From positions 1-64,000 of the forward strand of contig CANNBJ010000007.1 in NCBI GenBank assembly GCA_947502835.1: a stretch of 64,000 nucleotides of DNA, read 5' to 3'. Below the pieces are notes generated by a model. That model worked only from the letters and a program-made list of their open reading frames with translations, was not told where the DNA came from and searched no databases. Position numbers and translations under genes: made by a program. Shown here one piece after another: positions 25,929 to 33,547 of the stretch (its first letter is position 1; each line of letters begins with the position of its first letter). Origin of the DNA: Bdellovibrionales bacterium (GTDB taxonomy: Bacteria; Bdellovibrionota; UBA1018; CAIMNF01).

Positions 25929-27329
25929 GTGGGCTTACGTTTCGACCCCATGGGGGGCGGTCAATTCAAAAACGCTCTGAACGCCATCATCGAGGCTGAA
26001 AAGCAACCGATCAAGGCGATGGAGAAACGTAAGGAAAGCGAGGGCGCAAAGCTCAAGCTTTTTGGTGAGTTCAAAACCAAGTTCAACGGACTCCGGAGTT
26101 CGCTTGCCTCCATGGTCGGCTTCAATAAATTCAAGGAATTGAAAGCGGAACTGGGCGATGGCGCCCAGTTCATGAGTGTGAGCATCGACAAGGAAAAGGC
26201 CAACGTCGGGAGCTGGGATGTCGAGATCAAGGAGCTGGCCGAACGATCCTCCATGATCTCCAATGGCTTCAGTGATCCGAACAAGAAAGTGCTCGGGGTC
26301 GGATACGTGAACTTCGAGCTTCCGGACGGGTCCAAGCAGGAAGTCTATGTCACCGATCAGGACGCATCCCTGTACGGGGTGGCCAACAAGATCAACTCGA
26401 TGGCCGAAGGGGCAGTGAAGGCCACGGTATTGAAGGATGTCACCGACTCCGATAAGCCCTATCGCCTGGTCATGACCGCAAAGAAAGACGGTACTGAAAA
26501 CGAGGTGAAGTTCCCGCAGCTTTACTTCGTGGAGGGGCAGGAAGAATTCTACATCGAGAGCGATAAGGGGGCGAAAAACGCGCTTCTCAGCGTGGATGGG
26601 TTCGAGGTCGAGCTTCCCGGCAATGAAATCCCCGATTTTCTCCAAGGGGTCGGCGTACAACTCAAGCAGGCAAAGCCAGGCCAGAAGTTCACGATGAACG
26701 TGAAAGCCGATTACCCGAAGGTCACGGAAAAAGTGAAGAAAGTGATCGAGGGGATGAACGGGGTCCTGGACTTCATCAACAAGCAAAACCAGGTCAATGA
26801 AAGCTCTGATACCAAGAGCACCTTTGCCGGTGACACCAGCCTTCAGAACATCGAATTCCGCCTCCGAAACCTGATGCATGAGGGGTTCGGGGCACACGTG
26901 ACGGACGAGAATTCCTTCAAGATTTACCATCTGAGTGATCTTGGAATCGAGTTCGATAAAAAGGGCGCGATCAGCCTGAAGGAAGAAAAATTCGAGAAGG
27001 CCCTTGAGAAGGATTTCGAAGGGGTGGCAGAGGCGATCTCGGGGGAGCGCGGATTTGTGAGCCAGCTCAAGATCGTGATGGACGGCTATTCCGAAGGGGA
27101 TGGCGTGATGATGGCCCGGGAAAAGGGTCTTCAGATGCGGATCCGTCAGATCGACGAAAACATTGCGAATAAAACCCGAAGCATCGAAAAAAAGACCGAA
27201 GCACTTACCGCCCAATTCAGTCGATTGCAGAGTTCCCTGTCGGACATGCAACGGCAACAAAATTACCTTTCTTCCACTCTCGGGGGTGGAGGCGGGGGCA
27301 ACCCGATCGCGCAATTATTAGGAGGATAA
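25929..27329 (+). CDS. fliD: flagellar filament cap protein FliD
   Basis: FliD (HAP2) caps the growing filament and folds exported flagellin. The 466-residue protein starts at GTG 25929, 10 nt after AAGGAGG. The N-terminal region (LRFDPMGGGQFKNALNAIIE) is a variant of the conserved FliD start, which normally includes an SGLD-type motif. The C-terminal heptad-rich segment (MRIRQIDENIANKTRSIEKK to LQSSLSDMQRQQNYLSSTLG) is the standard FliD coiled-coil tail. fliS follows 5 nt downstream, confirming the call. No flagellin gene is in the window. Confidence 0.93.
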   Translation: MGLRFDPMGGGQFKNALNAIIEAEKQPIKAMEKRKESEGAKLKLFGEFKTKFNGLRSSLASMVGFNKFKELKAELGDGAQFMSVSIDKEKANVGSWDVEIKELAERSSMISNGFSDPNKKVLGVGYVNFELPDGSKQEVYVTDQDASLYGVANKINSMAEGAVKATVLKDVTDSDKPYRLVMTAKKDGTENEVKFPQLYFVEGQEEFYIESDKGAKNALLSVDGFEVELPGNEIPDFLQGVGVQLKQAKPGQKFTMNVKADYPKVTEKVKKVIEGMNGVLDFINKQNQVNESSDTKSTFAGDTSLQNIEFRLRNLMHEGFGAHVTDENSFKIYHLSDLGIEFDKKGAISLKEEKFEKALEKDFEGVAEAISGERGFVSQLKIVMDGYSEGDGVMMAREKGLQMRIRQIDENIANKTRSIEKKTEALTAQFSRLQSSLSDMQRQQNYLSSTLGGGGGGNPIAQLLGG

Positions 27330-27334
27330 CCTAG

Positions 27335-27721
27335 ATGTCCAAAATGAACGCCTACCGGCAAACCGCAGTCACCACAGCGTCCCGTGAACAGATCCTGGTC
27401 ATGCTTTATGAGGGAGCGATCAAGCAGCTCCGAAAGGCGTCAGAATGTTGTCAGACAAAGGATCTGGCCGGCAAAGGGATTGCGGTGGGCAAGGCCCACG
27501 ACATCATCAATGAGCTCTCGAACTCACTTGATTTCAAGGTGGGCGGTGACATCGCAAAGAACCTCGAGCGCCTCTATGCCTTCATGGTCGAGCAGATCAT
27601 CCAGGGTAATTTGAACAATGATCCGGCCCGCTTTGATGCAGCAAGGAAGCTTCTGGAGAATCTTCTGGATGGCTGGAAGGGTGCCATCGAGCAACTGAAG
27701 CAGAACAAGGCGGGAACATGA
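27335..27721 (+). CDS. fliS: flagellar export chaperone FliS
   Basis: FliS binds flagellin C-termini in the cytoplasm before export. The 128-residue product has the family's start (YRQTAVTTASREQILVMLYE, matching Y...-T-A-x-x-x-x-L-I-x-M-L-Y-E-G) and helices with the IINELSNSLDFKVGGDIAKN block. A GGAGG lies 9 nt before the ATG. It directly follows fliD and overlaps the next gene by 4 nt. Confidence 0.95.
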   Translation: MSKMNAYRQTAVTTASREQILVMLYEGAIKQLRKASECCQTKDLAGKGIAVGKAHDIINELSNSLDFKVGGDIAKNLERLYAFMVEQIIQGNLNNDPARFDAARKLLENLLDGWKGAIEQLKQNKAGT

Positions 27722-28167
27722 GAATTCGCACGCTTTTTCAGGAAAAGAATCGCCTCCTTCAGGGGTTTTTGAAGAAGTCCCTCGAATACAAGGCCGCTCT
27801 TCTCTCCGAGGAGGCGTCGATGGACATGAAGATCGACCTGATCGACGAGCTGAGCGATGCCCGTGAGCAGAACCTGAAGCTGATGCAGGTTCTGGACCGC
27901 GAGATCGATCTGGCACGAAAGGAACTCTCTCCTGAGCAGGCCCTTCAGCTTCAGTCCGATCCGGGGTTCAAAACCGAAATCGAAAGCGCTTTGAATTTAA
28001 TTAAAGAGATTCAATTGACGGACCAGTCACTTTTTTTATACATTCAGACTACGGGTTCGGAGCTTCGTGCTCAGATCCTGAAAAGCCTCAAGGAAAAAGA
28101 GGCGGTGTCGAAGTTTAAAAGCCAATCCCAAAGCCCTGTGGGCGATGAGATTGATAAAACTGTATAA
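27718..28167 (+). CDS. FliT/FlgN-like flagellar chaperone candidate
   Basis: This 149-residue, fully helical protein (FQEKNRLLQGFLKKSLEY, then long amphipathic helices with ELSDAREQNLKLMQVLDREI) has the size and character of FliT or FlgN type export chaperones. Its position immediately after fliS, with a 4-nt ATGA overlap, is the usual place for fliT. Sequence identity to either family is not obvious by eye, so I give no symbol. It may bind FliD or hook-associated proteins. Confidence 0.66.
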   Translation: MRIRTLFQEKNRLLQGFLKKSLEYKAALLSEEASMDMKIDLIDELSDAREQNLKLMQVLDREIDLARKELSPEQALQLQSDPGFKTEIESALNLIKEIQLTDQSLFLYIQTTGSELRAQILKSLKEKEAVSKFKSQSQSPVGDEIDKTV

Positions 28168-28181
28168 ATGAGACGAGAAAC

Positions 28182-29366
28182 ATGATGTTTGAAAATTTTG
28201 ATCCGGTCGGCAATTCCCCATCTCCTGAAAACACACGCTTTTTCCCTGTAAGTTCCCTCGAGGAGGTCGCCGTACATCTTCGGGACAATGATGAAGAGGG
28301 TCGCTACGAACACTATCTGGTTCAGATCAAACACCCTTTGGCGAAAACAGGGCCAATCGATGGTCCGAAGGCGGTGCTTCCGCCCCCGTTTCCAACGGTG
28401 AAGGCAAAGACCCAAGTCGCGACACCAGAGATGGAGACTGTTGCCAAGCCCCGCGATGAGGCTCCGGCTCCCTCTTTCAAGGCAGAAAAAGACGACATTC
28501 CTTATCTCTCCGAGAATGCGGATCTGCTTCTCACGGCCGGCGAGATCAATCTTGCCCGGAACATCTATCGGGCAATCCTGAAGTCAGGTGAGTCCAGTGA
28601 GATCGCCTATGCGGGACTTGCCGCGTGTTCGGATCGTGAGGGGCTGATCGATCAGGCGATCCAGTTTGCCCGCGATTCGGTGGCATTTGCACCAAACAAG
28701 AAGGGCTATCAGATCCTCTCCCAGCTGCTGATTCAGCAGGGGCAGGATCAGGATGCCTCACAGGTGCTCGGCCGTGCGCTTCGCGCCCTTGAGTTGTCCG
28801 TGCAAGAAAAGGCCGAGTACCATAAGACGATCGGGAACTGCATGGCGCGTCTCGGGCAGAACCAGGAAGCGGAACGCTCCTACAAGAAAGCACTGGAACT
28901 CAGCCCTGCAAGCGATGAGGTCCAATCGAACCTCGGTTCTCTGTACCTTGAACAAGGCCAGGTGCCGGATGCGAAGCGCTGTTATCAGGATTCGATTGCT
29001 TCCAATCCCGGCAATGACAAGGCCTGGGTTGGACTTGGTTTGTGCCATGTTTCCGAGGGGGACAAGGAGGCGGCCCACGAAGCATTTGCCCGCTCGTTGG
29101 AAAAGAATCTTCGAAACTCAACCGCGATCTTTCATCTCGTGAAATGCGCGTACGAAATCAAAAAGTACTCCACGGCTGAAAAAATGCTCTCGAATTATGT
29201 GGAGGTTGCTCCGGTCAGCCCAAGCCTGCTGTACAGCTTGGCTGGACTGCAATTCCATGTGGGCAAAAAGAAGGAAGCCTCGATCACTGCACGAAGGATT
29301 CTGCAGATCAAGGGTGACCATCAGGGGGCTCGTGACCTCATGAGCCGAATCGAAGCGGAGTCCTGA
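28182..29366 (+). CDS. TPR-repeat protein in flagellar operon
   Basis: The 394-residue protein has a Pro/Lys-rich N-terminal 100 residues and then consecutive tetratricopeptide repeats from about residue 105 to the end. Clear TPR signatures include YHKTIGNCMARLGQNQEAER, VQSNLGSLYLEQGQVPDAKR and AWVGLGLCHVSEGDKEAAHE. TPRs form protein-binding superhelices. No signal peptide is seen, so a cytosolic scaffold is likely. It begins 14 nt after the chaperone-like gene and lies before a 56-residue gene and a GT9-like gene, suggesting a role in flagellin handling or glycosylation. That role is inferred from context only. Confidence 0.82.
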   Translation: MMFENFDPVGNSPSPENTRFFPVSSLEEVAVHLRDNDEEGRYEHYLVQIKHPLAKTGPIDGPKAVLPPPFPTVKAKTQVATPEMETVAKPRDEAPAPSFKAEKDDIPYLSENADLLLTAGEINLARNIYRAILKSGESSEIAYAGLAACSDREGLIDQAIQFARDSVAFAPNKKGYQILSQLLIQQGQDQDASQVLGRALRALELSVQEKAEYHKTIGNCMARLGQNQEAERSYKKALELSPASDEVQSNLGSLYLEQGQVPDAKRCYQDSIASNPGNDKAWVGLGLCHVSEGDKEAAHEAFARSLEKNLRNSTAIFHLVKCAYEIKKYSTAEKMLSNYVEVAPVSPSLLYSLAGLQFHVGKKKEASITARRILQIKGDHQGARDLMSRIEAES

Positions 29367-29392
29367 TCAACAACAGCTGTCATGGAGGACAG

Positions 29393-29563
29393 ATGGTAGC
29401 AGATATCCGGCTTTTGCAAGGAAAGCTGATTCAAAATCCAGAACAAAGCTCGAAGAATGTGTCGAAGCTCATTGAAGAGCTTGCGCTCGAGATCCTGAGC
29501 GAAGAGGAGCATTCCATTGCCGCGGCTCCCTCTTCCACGAAGCCCCCCGGGGACCAATCATGA
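29393..29563 (+). CDS. 56-residue small protein coupled to glycosyltransferase-like gene
   Basis: A short open frame of 56 codons begins at ATG 29393 with GGAGG 4 nt upstream (29384-29388). Its TGA overlaps the ATG of the glycosyltransferase-like gene by 4 nt. The peptide starts MVADIRLLQGKLIQNPEQSS and continues with an acidic helix (KLIEELALEILSEEEHS) and a Pro/Ser tail. The good ribosome site and coupled overlap on both sides of an operon argue that it is real. It has no recognised family; a small adaptor or regulator of the flagellar operon is possible. Confidence 0.7.
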   Translation: MVADIRLLQGKLIQNPEQSSKNVSKLIEELALEILSEEEHSIAAAPSSTKPPGDQS

Positions 29564-31314
29564 CGGAATCAAGAACCGAATCCCGGTCTGGATCCACCGT
29601 TGAGACCTCGGGGCGAAAGGCGCTCGCGATTTTAATTGTGCAAATGGGCGGCGTGGACGAGGTGTTCCGGTCGCTGATGGCATTGAAGGCTGTGAAGCAT
29701 CTCTATCCGGAGATTTCCATTCATGTGGCGGCAAGGCGGGGCGCATCCGATCCTTTCAAGAGAGTGGAGTGGATCGATTCCGTTCTTGAAACCCCGAAGT
29801 TCCAAAAGGGGGAGGACCCCGTGGTCAAGGTCGCGCTCTGGATCGATCAAGTCATTCACCGGAACTACGACATTCTGGTCAACTGGACATCGGATTCAAA
29901 GTGCAGTCGGATGGCTTCGATTCTGACATCCCTTGTTCCCGCTGCGGTCAAGCTGGGAGACCATGTGGCGGACGACTTTTCCATCCATTCGTACGATGGC
30001 TGGTCGATGTACCGGCATGCATGGTCGGATAGCCCGGTGGAGCAGGACATCCACAGGACTGACCTCATCACCACGCAGCTCCTGACCGCACTTCAGATCC
30101 ATTCCGGTGATCCCTCCCCGGATTCAGGAATGAATTCCGTGAGTTCGAAATTCTTTTTCAAAAACACCAATCCCGCCCTGCCCTCCGCTTGGTTGGACCG
30201 GCCGAAGGGCCTCAAGTGGATTGCGGTCCACGCGGGCAGCCTGCCGGATCGGATCGGTGAGTGGATCGAGATGGTTCTTCGCCGCCATCCCGATCAGGGA
30301 ATTGTCGTGATTGGCGAGGGTTCCGGACCGGAGATCGGTGCGTCTTCCCGGGTGATCGACCTTCGGGAAGGAGTTCATTTCGACCCCATGCTCGCAATTT
30401 TCTCGCATTGTGGATGGCTGGTTTCGGGTGACCATCCTGTTTTGGATCTTGCATCCCTCCTGAACCTTCGGGTGTTCCACTCCGTCCCGGTCACAAACCG
30501 GGAATTCGGACTGAAGTGGACGGAGCGGGGACCGTATGGAAACGGCCACATCGTGCTTTCCTCCAAGGAAGAGTGGAGGCCTGAGATTGCCTATGCAGCG
30601 TGGTCTTTTTTTCAGAGTGAGTGGTTTCACAAGAACAGCCTCACCCTTCATGGCCACTTCGAGAATCTCTCCCTGAGTTCGGCCCTGGAGGAAGTGCAGA
30701 TTTTCAAGTCTCGCATTCGCCCTGCGAATGAAGGGGGCGGCGTCAGTTATGAGCGCATCGCGGGTGCCGTGAGGGAGTTCGAAGCCTGGATGTACCGGGT
30801 CAGAGGACAGATCGCGCGGGGATGGTTTTGCGGCTGGCTTCCGGGGGTGGAAGAGGAAGTGGCGAAGCTGACTCTTTCTCCTGAGCTTGTGAGAAAGATT
30901 CGCGCATTGAATGACTCTCTCCTGGTGATCCAGCAACTCGGAACCCAGGGGCGCCAAACGGCACTTGGGCTCGAGGCGCGGGCGAAGAGCATGAAGTCCG
31001 GGTATCTCATGAGCGTTGAGGACCGAACGGAGATCGAAGAGTCGGGTCGAAAGCTTCTGGAAATCGAGGAATTGATGGAACGGGTGACTCGCGTGGAGCC
31101 CGAGCTTGAGTGCATGGTGGGTTGGTATCGACAGGTCATCCACAATCTTGAGAGCAGCAGTCTTTCCGGAATGGCCCGCGAGACTGCGGACGCATTCGAC
31201 CTCGTTCTGGAGGGGGTCGACCTGATTTCCGCCTATACCCGGAAAACTCTGGATCTCGCGAAACCCAAGGCAATTTCTCTTCCGGTTTCAAGTGCACGCG
31301 AGCTTGATTCCTAG
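29560..31314 (+). CDS. GT9 (heptosyltransferase-like) glycosyltransferase with C-terminal helical domain
   Basis: The N-terminal 350 residues resemble GT-B fold family 9 glycosyltransferases: AILIVQMGGVDEVFRSLMAL (variant of the GDxxxxxP loop), a YPEISIHVAARRGASDPFKR strand pair, and WIAVHAGSLPDRIGEWIEMV, equivalent to the nucleotide-sugar site before VVIGEGSGPEIGASSRVIDL. The C-terminal 200 residues are helical, with no match I know. At 584 residues it is far longer than WaaC/WaaF. It ends the flagellar operon, so flagellin or an associated protein could be the acceptor. Residues usually needed for catalysis (an early GD, a late GxxH) are not plainly kept, so activity is uncertain. Confidence 0.7.
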   Translation: MTESRTESRSGSTVETSGRKALAILIVQMGGVDEVFRSLMALKAVKHLYPEISIHVAARRGASDPFKRVEWIDSVLETPKFQKGEDPVVKVALWIDQVIHRNYDILVNWTSDSKCSRMASILTSLVPAAVKLGDHVADDFSIHSYDGWSMYRHAWSDSPVEQDIHRTDLITTQLLTALQIHSGDPSPDSGMNSVSSKFFFKNTNPALPSAWLDRPKGLKWIAVHAGSLPDRIGEWIEMVLRRHPDQGIVVIGEGSGPEIGASSRVIDLREGVHFDPMLAIFSHCGWLVSGDHPVLDLASLLNLRVFHSVPVTNREFGLKWTERGPYGNGHIVLSSKEEWRPEIAYAAWSFFQSEWFHKNSLTLHGHFENLSLSSALEEVQIFKSRIRPANEGGGVSYERIAGAVREFEAWMYRVRGQIARGWFCGWLPGVEEEVAKLTLSPELVRKIRALNDSLLVIQQLGTQGRQTALGLEARAKSMKSGYLMSVEDRTEIEESGRKLLEIEELMERVTRVEPELECMVGWYRQVIHNLESSSLSGMARETADAFDLVLEGVDLISAYTRKTLDLAKPKAISLPVSSARELDS

Positions 31315-31331
31315 CATCCTTTCGGGATGCT
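31313..31331 (+). terminator. hairpin between convergent GT9-like and barrel genes
   Basis: AGCATCC (31313-31319) pairs with GGATGCT (31325-31331) across a TTTCG loop. The stem overlaps the TAG stop of the GT9-like gene. There is no T-run, so intrinsic termination is weakly supported; it might serve both strands. Confidence 0.35.
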
Positions 31332-31368
31332 TCGATCAAACCCAATCAGGCCCCACGCGTTGATTGCT

Positions 31369-32712
31369 TTAGAACAGGTACTTGGCCTCAAAGAAGCCAT
31401 GGGTTCGATCCCGGAGTGCACCAAGCGGGCGAGTGGAATCGCCGCCATAAATGTCCGCGCCGAGGGTGAGCTTCAGGTTTGTGACCGGGGTGTAGCCGAG
31501 CTGGGGTCGAACCAGGTAGTCTTGCCCCTGCGAAAAATATCCGATGAGAAAAACATCAGCTGAAAAATCGGATTGCTCGCTTGCGTAGCCCAGACGGAAG
31601 GTGGCGCCCGGATTGCTTTGCCGTTGATAGTTCAGGATCAGTGCGTTGGCGTTTGCAACACCGAGAATGAGTTGATTCAAGGTTGGATTTGGGGTTGCGA
31701 TCGTGGGACTCCGGTAAAACACGTACCAGCGGTACAGGAATTGGAACTGGGCGCGGAAATCATCTCCGATCGGACGTTCCACCCCCACGACGGAATCCCA
31801 ATGCCAGGGTTGCACAAGACCTGCAAGCGGATCGGTGTCCCTGCCGTTCTCCGGCATGTGAAGGGCGCTCTCAAGTCGCACAACGAACGCATCGATGTTG
31901 AATGAGGCATCTCCCCCGACCGCAGTCTCAGCCGGAGTGATCGGGCGCACTTGGAGTGTGCCGGGATCGACAATGTACTGCGGGAAATGGGTGAAGCCTG
32001 AGAATGCGGAAAGAGAGAAATCAAAATCGGGCTTTTGGAACAGGATCCTGCCTCCGAATTCGAAGCTGGAGGATTGGAAGGGGATCGGCGAATCAGGATA
32101 TCTTTGGAATGCGATTCCCGGCGGGATGCTGCCCTCCGGAATCAGGAGCCTCGTCTGCGGGTAATTTGCCTGAACCACGACCTGAAAGGTTACGGGGGAT
32201 GTGCCTTGCTTGGGAGTGAAGCTCAGGTTTGCAGCCAGAGCCCCCATTCTTCGAACCTCGTCATCGGGGTTGAGAAGAGTATAGTCTTTTGCCGTGAAAT
32301 AATCAGTGGGGTTCACCCCGTCCGATTTGCCCCAAGGAATGATCTGTTGTCCGATCTTGATCTCAACCCCCGTGCCAAGGAATGAAACATACCCCTCCCT
32401 GAGGCTCGCTTTGAACGAGGGATTGAGGGAGTCGGAAATGGACCTGTAAAATGCATCGAACTGTCCGATGGCACGAAGGCCGAGCCCGGTTTCGGAATGG
32501 GTGTCGAAGTCAAGCCAGCCCGAGAGTGAGGACTGTTCCAGCGTTCCTTCGTTCGCGCCCTGCAGGAAGAGGTAATGATCCGTATAGATCCTTCCGCTCA
32601 GGTTGGTGTTGCCGTTGCCAAGAGGAATGTGGCGAGCGCGTGTCTTAGAAAACGCGTCATCAAGTTGCAACAGAAGAAGGCAAACTGCGGAAAGAACAAA
32701 AAACCGCATCAT
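31369..32712 (-). CDS. outer-membrane beta-barrel protein, DUF1302-like
   Basis: The 447-residue protein has a signal peptide (MMRFFVLSAVCLLLLQL) and alternating hydrophobic/polar strands with Tyr and Gly, ending in Phe (EAKYLF), as usual for outer-membrane barrels. The block KIGQQIIPWGKSDGVNPTDY followed by NPDDEVRRMG is close to what I know of DUF1302/alginate-export-like porins. It ends a minus-strand operon with an ABC transporter ATPase, a permease and a LolA-like protein, so it may pass or receive a hydrophobic substrate at the outer membrane. Substrate unknown. Confidence 0.78.
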   Translation of the reverse strand: MMRFFVLSAVCLLLLQLDDAFSKTRARHIPLGNGNTNLSGRIYTDHYLFLQGANEGTLEQSSLSGWLDFDTHSETGLGLRAIGQFDAFYRSISDSLNPSFKASLREGYVSFLGTGVEIKIGQQIIPWGKSDGVNPTDYFTAKDYTLLNPDDEVRRMGALAANLSFTPKQGTSPVTFQVVVQANYPQTRLLIPEGSIPPGIAFQRYPDSPIPFQSSSFEFGGRILFQKPDFDFSLSAFSGFTHFPQYIVDPGTLQVRPITPAETAVGGDASFNIDAFVVRLESALHMPENGRDTDPLAGLVQPWHWDSVVGVERPIGDDFRAQFQFLYRWYVFYRSPTIATPNPTLNQLILGVANANALILNYQRQSNPGATFRLGYASEQSDFSADVFLIGYFSQGQDYLVRPQLGYTPVTNLKLTLGADIYGGDSTRPLGALRDRTHGFFEAKYLF

Positions 32713-32740
32713 CGCTGCCTCGAGGATTCGGGCTTCACCA

Positions 32741-33547
32741 TCAGTTCACCTTTTGAAGGTTTTGTTGGGTGAAGATTGCGTCGGCGATTCCGCCGTTCAC
32801 TTTGACCTTCGAGAACTCAAGTCGGGTGAAGTCCCCGGTCTTCAGATTCTCGATGAAGAGAAGGTGCGAGAGCCACTTGCGCCCCTTCGGGTCGACGAGC
32901 TTGATCTCGCTTGCTTCAAGGCGTTTGAAGAGGGTTCCCTCCAGGTTATAATACTCGCCCTTCACCACCATGAAGTTGTCTTGCCGTACCCAGGCCACCG
33001 ATTTCGTGTATCCCGTCCGTTCTTTCACATCATCATTTGCAGGCAACGCTTCCACAACATGGCATTTGATGGCAGCCGCCTCCTTGGTGGGGCAGTTCTC
33101 CTCCTTCAGGACCGAATATTGGTATTCATCCACATGGGGAGTTGCGATGTCAGAATAGCTGAAAACGGAACCCATGAAGCTCCCGCTCTGTTGCTGGCTC
33201 TCGACACGTCTGATCTTTTTGTAGGCGGGCAGGTAAAGCAGGACATCGTTCTTGCCGCTTCCGTTTTCGACAATCAGAATCCCCTCATTTCGCACCTCGG
33301 CCGGAGCGTGGAAGCGCGTAAAGGTGCTGTTGTGGATTCCATCCGGTTGGACTTTTCGCCAAAAGCTGAATTCCTTGCTCTTGGTCGAGGAGTCCTTGGT
33401 GTTTCCTGTGATCAGTTTCGAGCGGGCCTCGAACTCATTGACCTTTCGGGCGTCTTCGTTTCGGGTCATGATTTCCTTGCCGCTCAGCGCGAATGCCGAC
33501 GGGGTCAATGCCAAGAGTGAGAATGCAAAAACAAACTTTCTATTCAT
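32741..33547 (-). CDS. LolA-like outer-membrane lipoprotein-sorting family protein
   Basis: The 268-residue periplasmic protein begins MNRKFVFAFSLLALTPSAFA, a signal peptide; ATG 33547 was chosen for this reason. The mature protein looks like the 'outer membrane lipoprotein-sorting protein' family (LolA-fold, LolA_like): GKEIMTRNEDARKVNEF, a lipid-cradle strand pattern, RFHAPAEVRNEGILIVENG and DVLLYLPAYKKIRRVES. It overlaps the permease gene by 8 nt and is followed by the barrel gene 28 nt on. In family context such proteins often accompany transporters of hydrophobic molecules, forming a periplasmic shuttle. Confidence 0.83.
   Translation of the reverse strand: MNRKFVFAFSLLALTPSAFALSGKEIMTRNEDARKVNEFEARSKLITGNTKDSSTKSKEFSFWRKVQPDGIHNSTFTRFHAPAEVRNEGILIVENGSGKNDVLLYLPAYKKIRRVESQQQSGSFMGSVFSYSDIATPHVDEYQYSVLKEENCPTKEAAAIKCHVVEALPANDDVKERTGYTKSVAWVRQDNFMVVKGEYYNLEGTLFKRLEASEIKLVDPKGRKWLSHLLFIENLKTGDFTRLEFSKVKVNGGIADAIFTQQNLQKVN

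Noticed and set aside
25935..27314. A 459-codon minus-strand open frame
   Set aside because: Antisense to fliD, which is well supported. Long antisense frames are common in GC-rich genes.
30124..31143. A 339-codon minus-strand open frame
   Set aside because: Antisense to the GT9-like gene; its His/Arg/Leu-rich translation has no domain.
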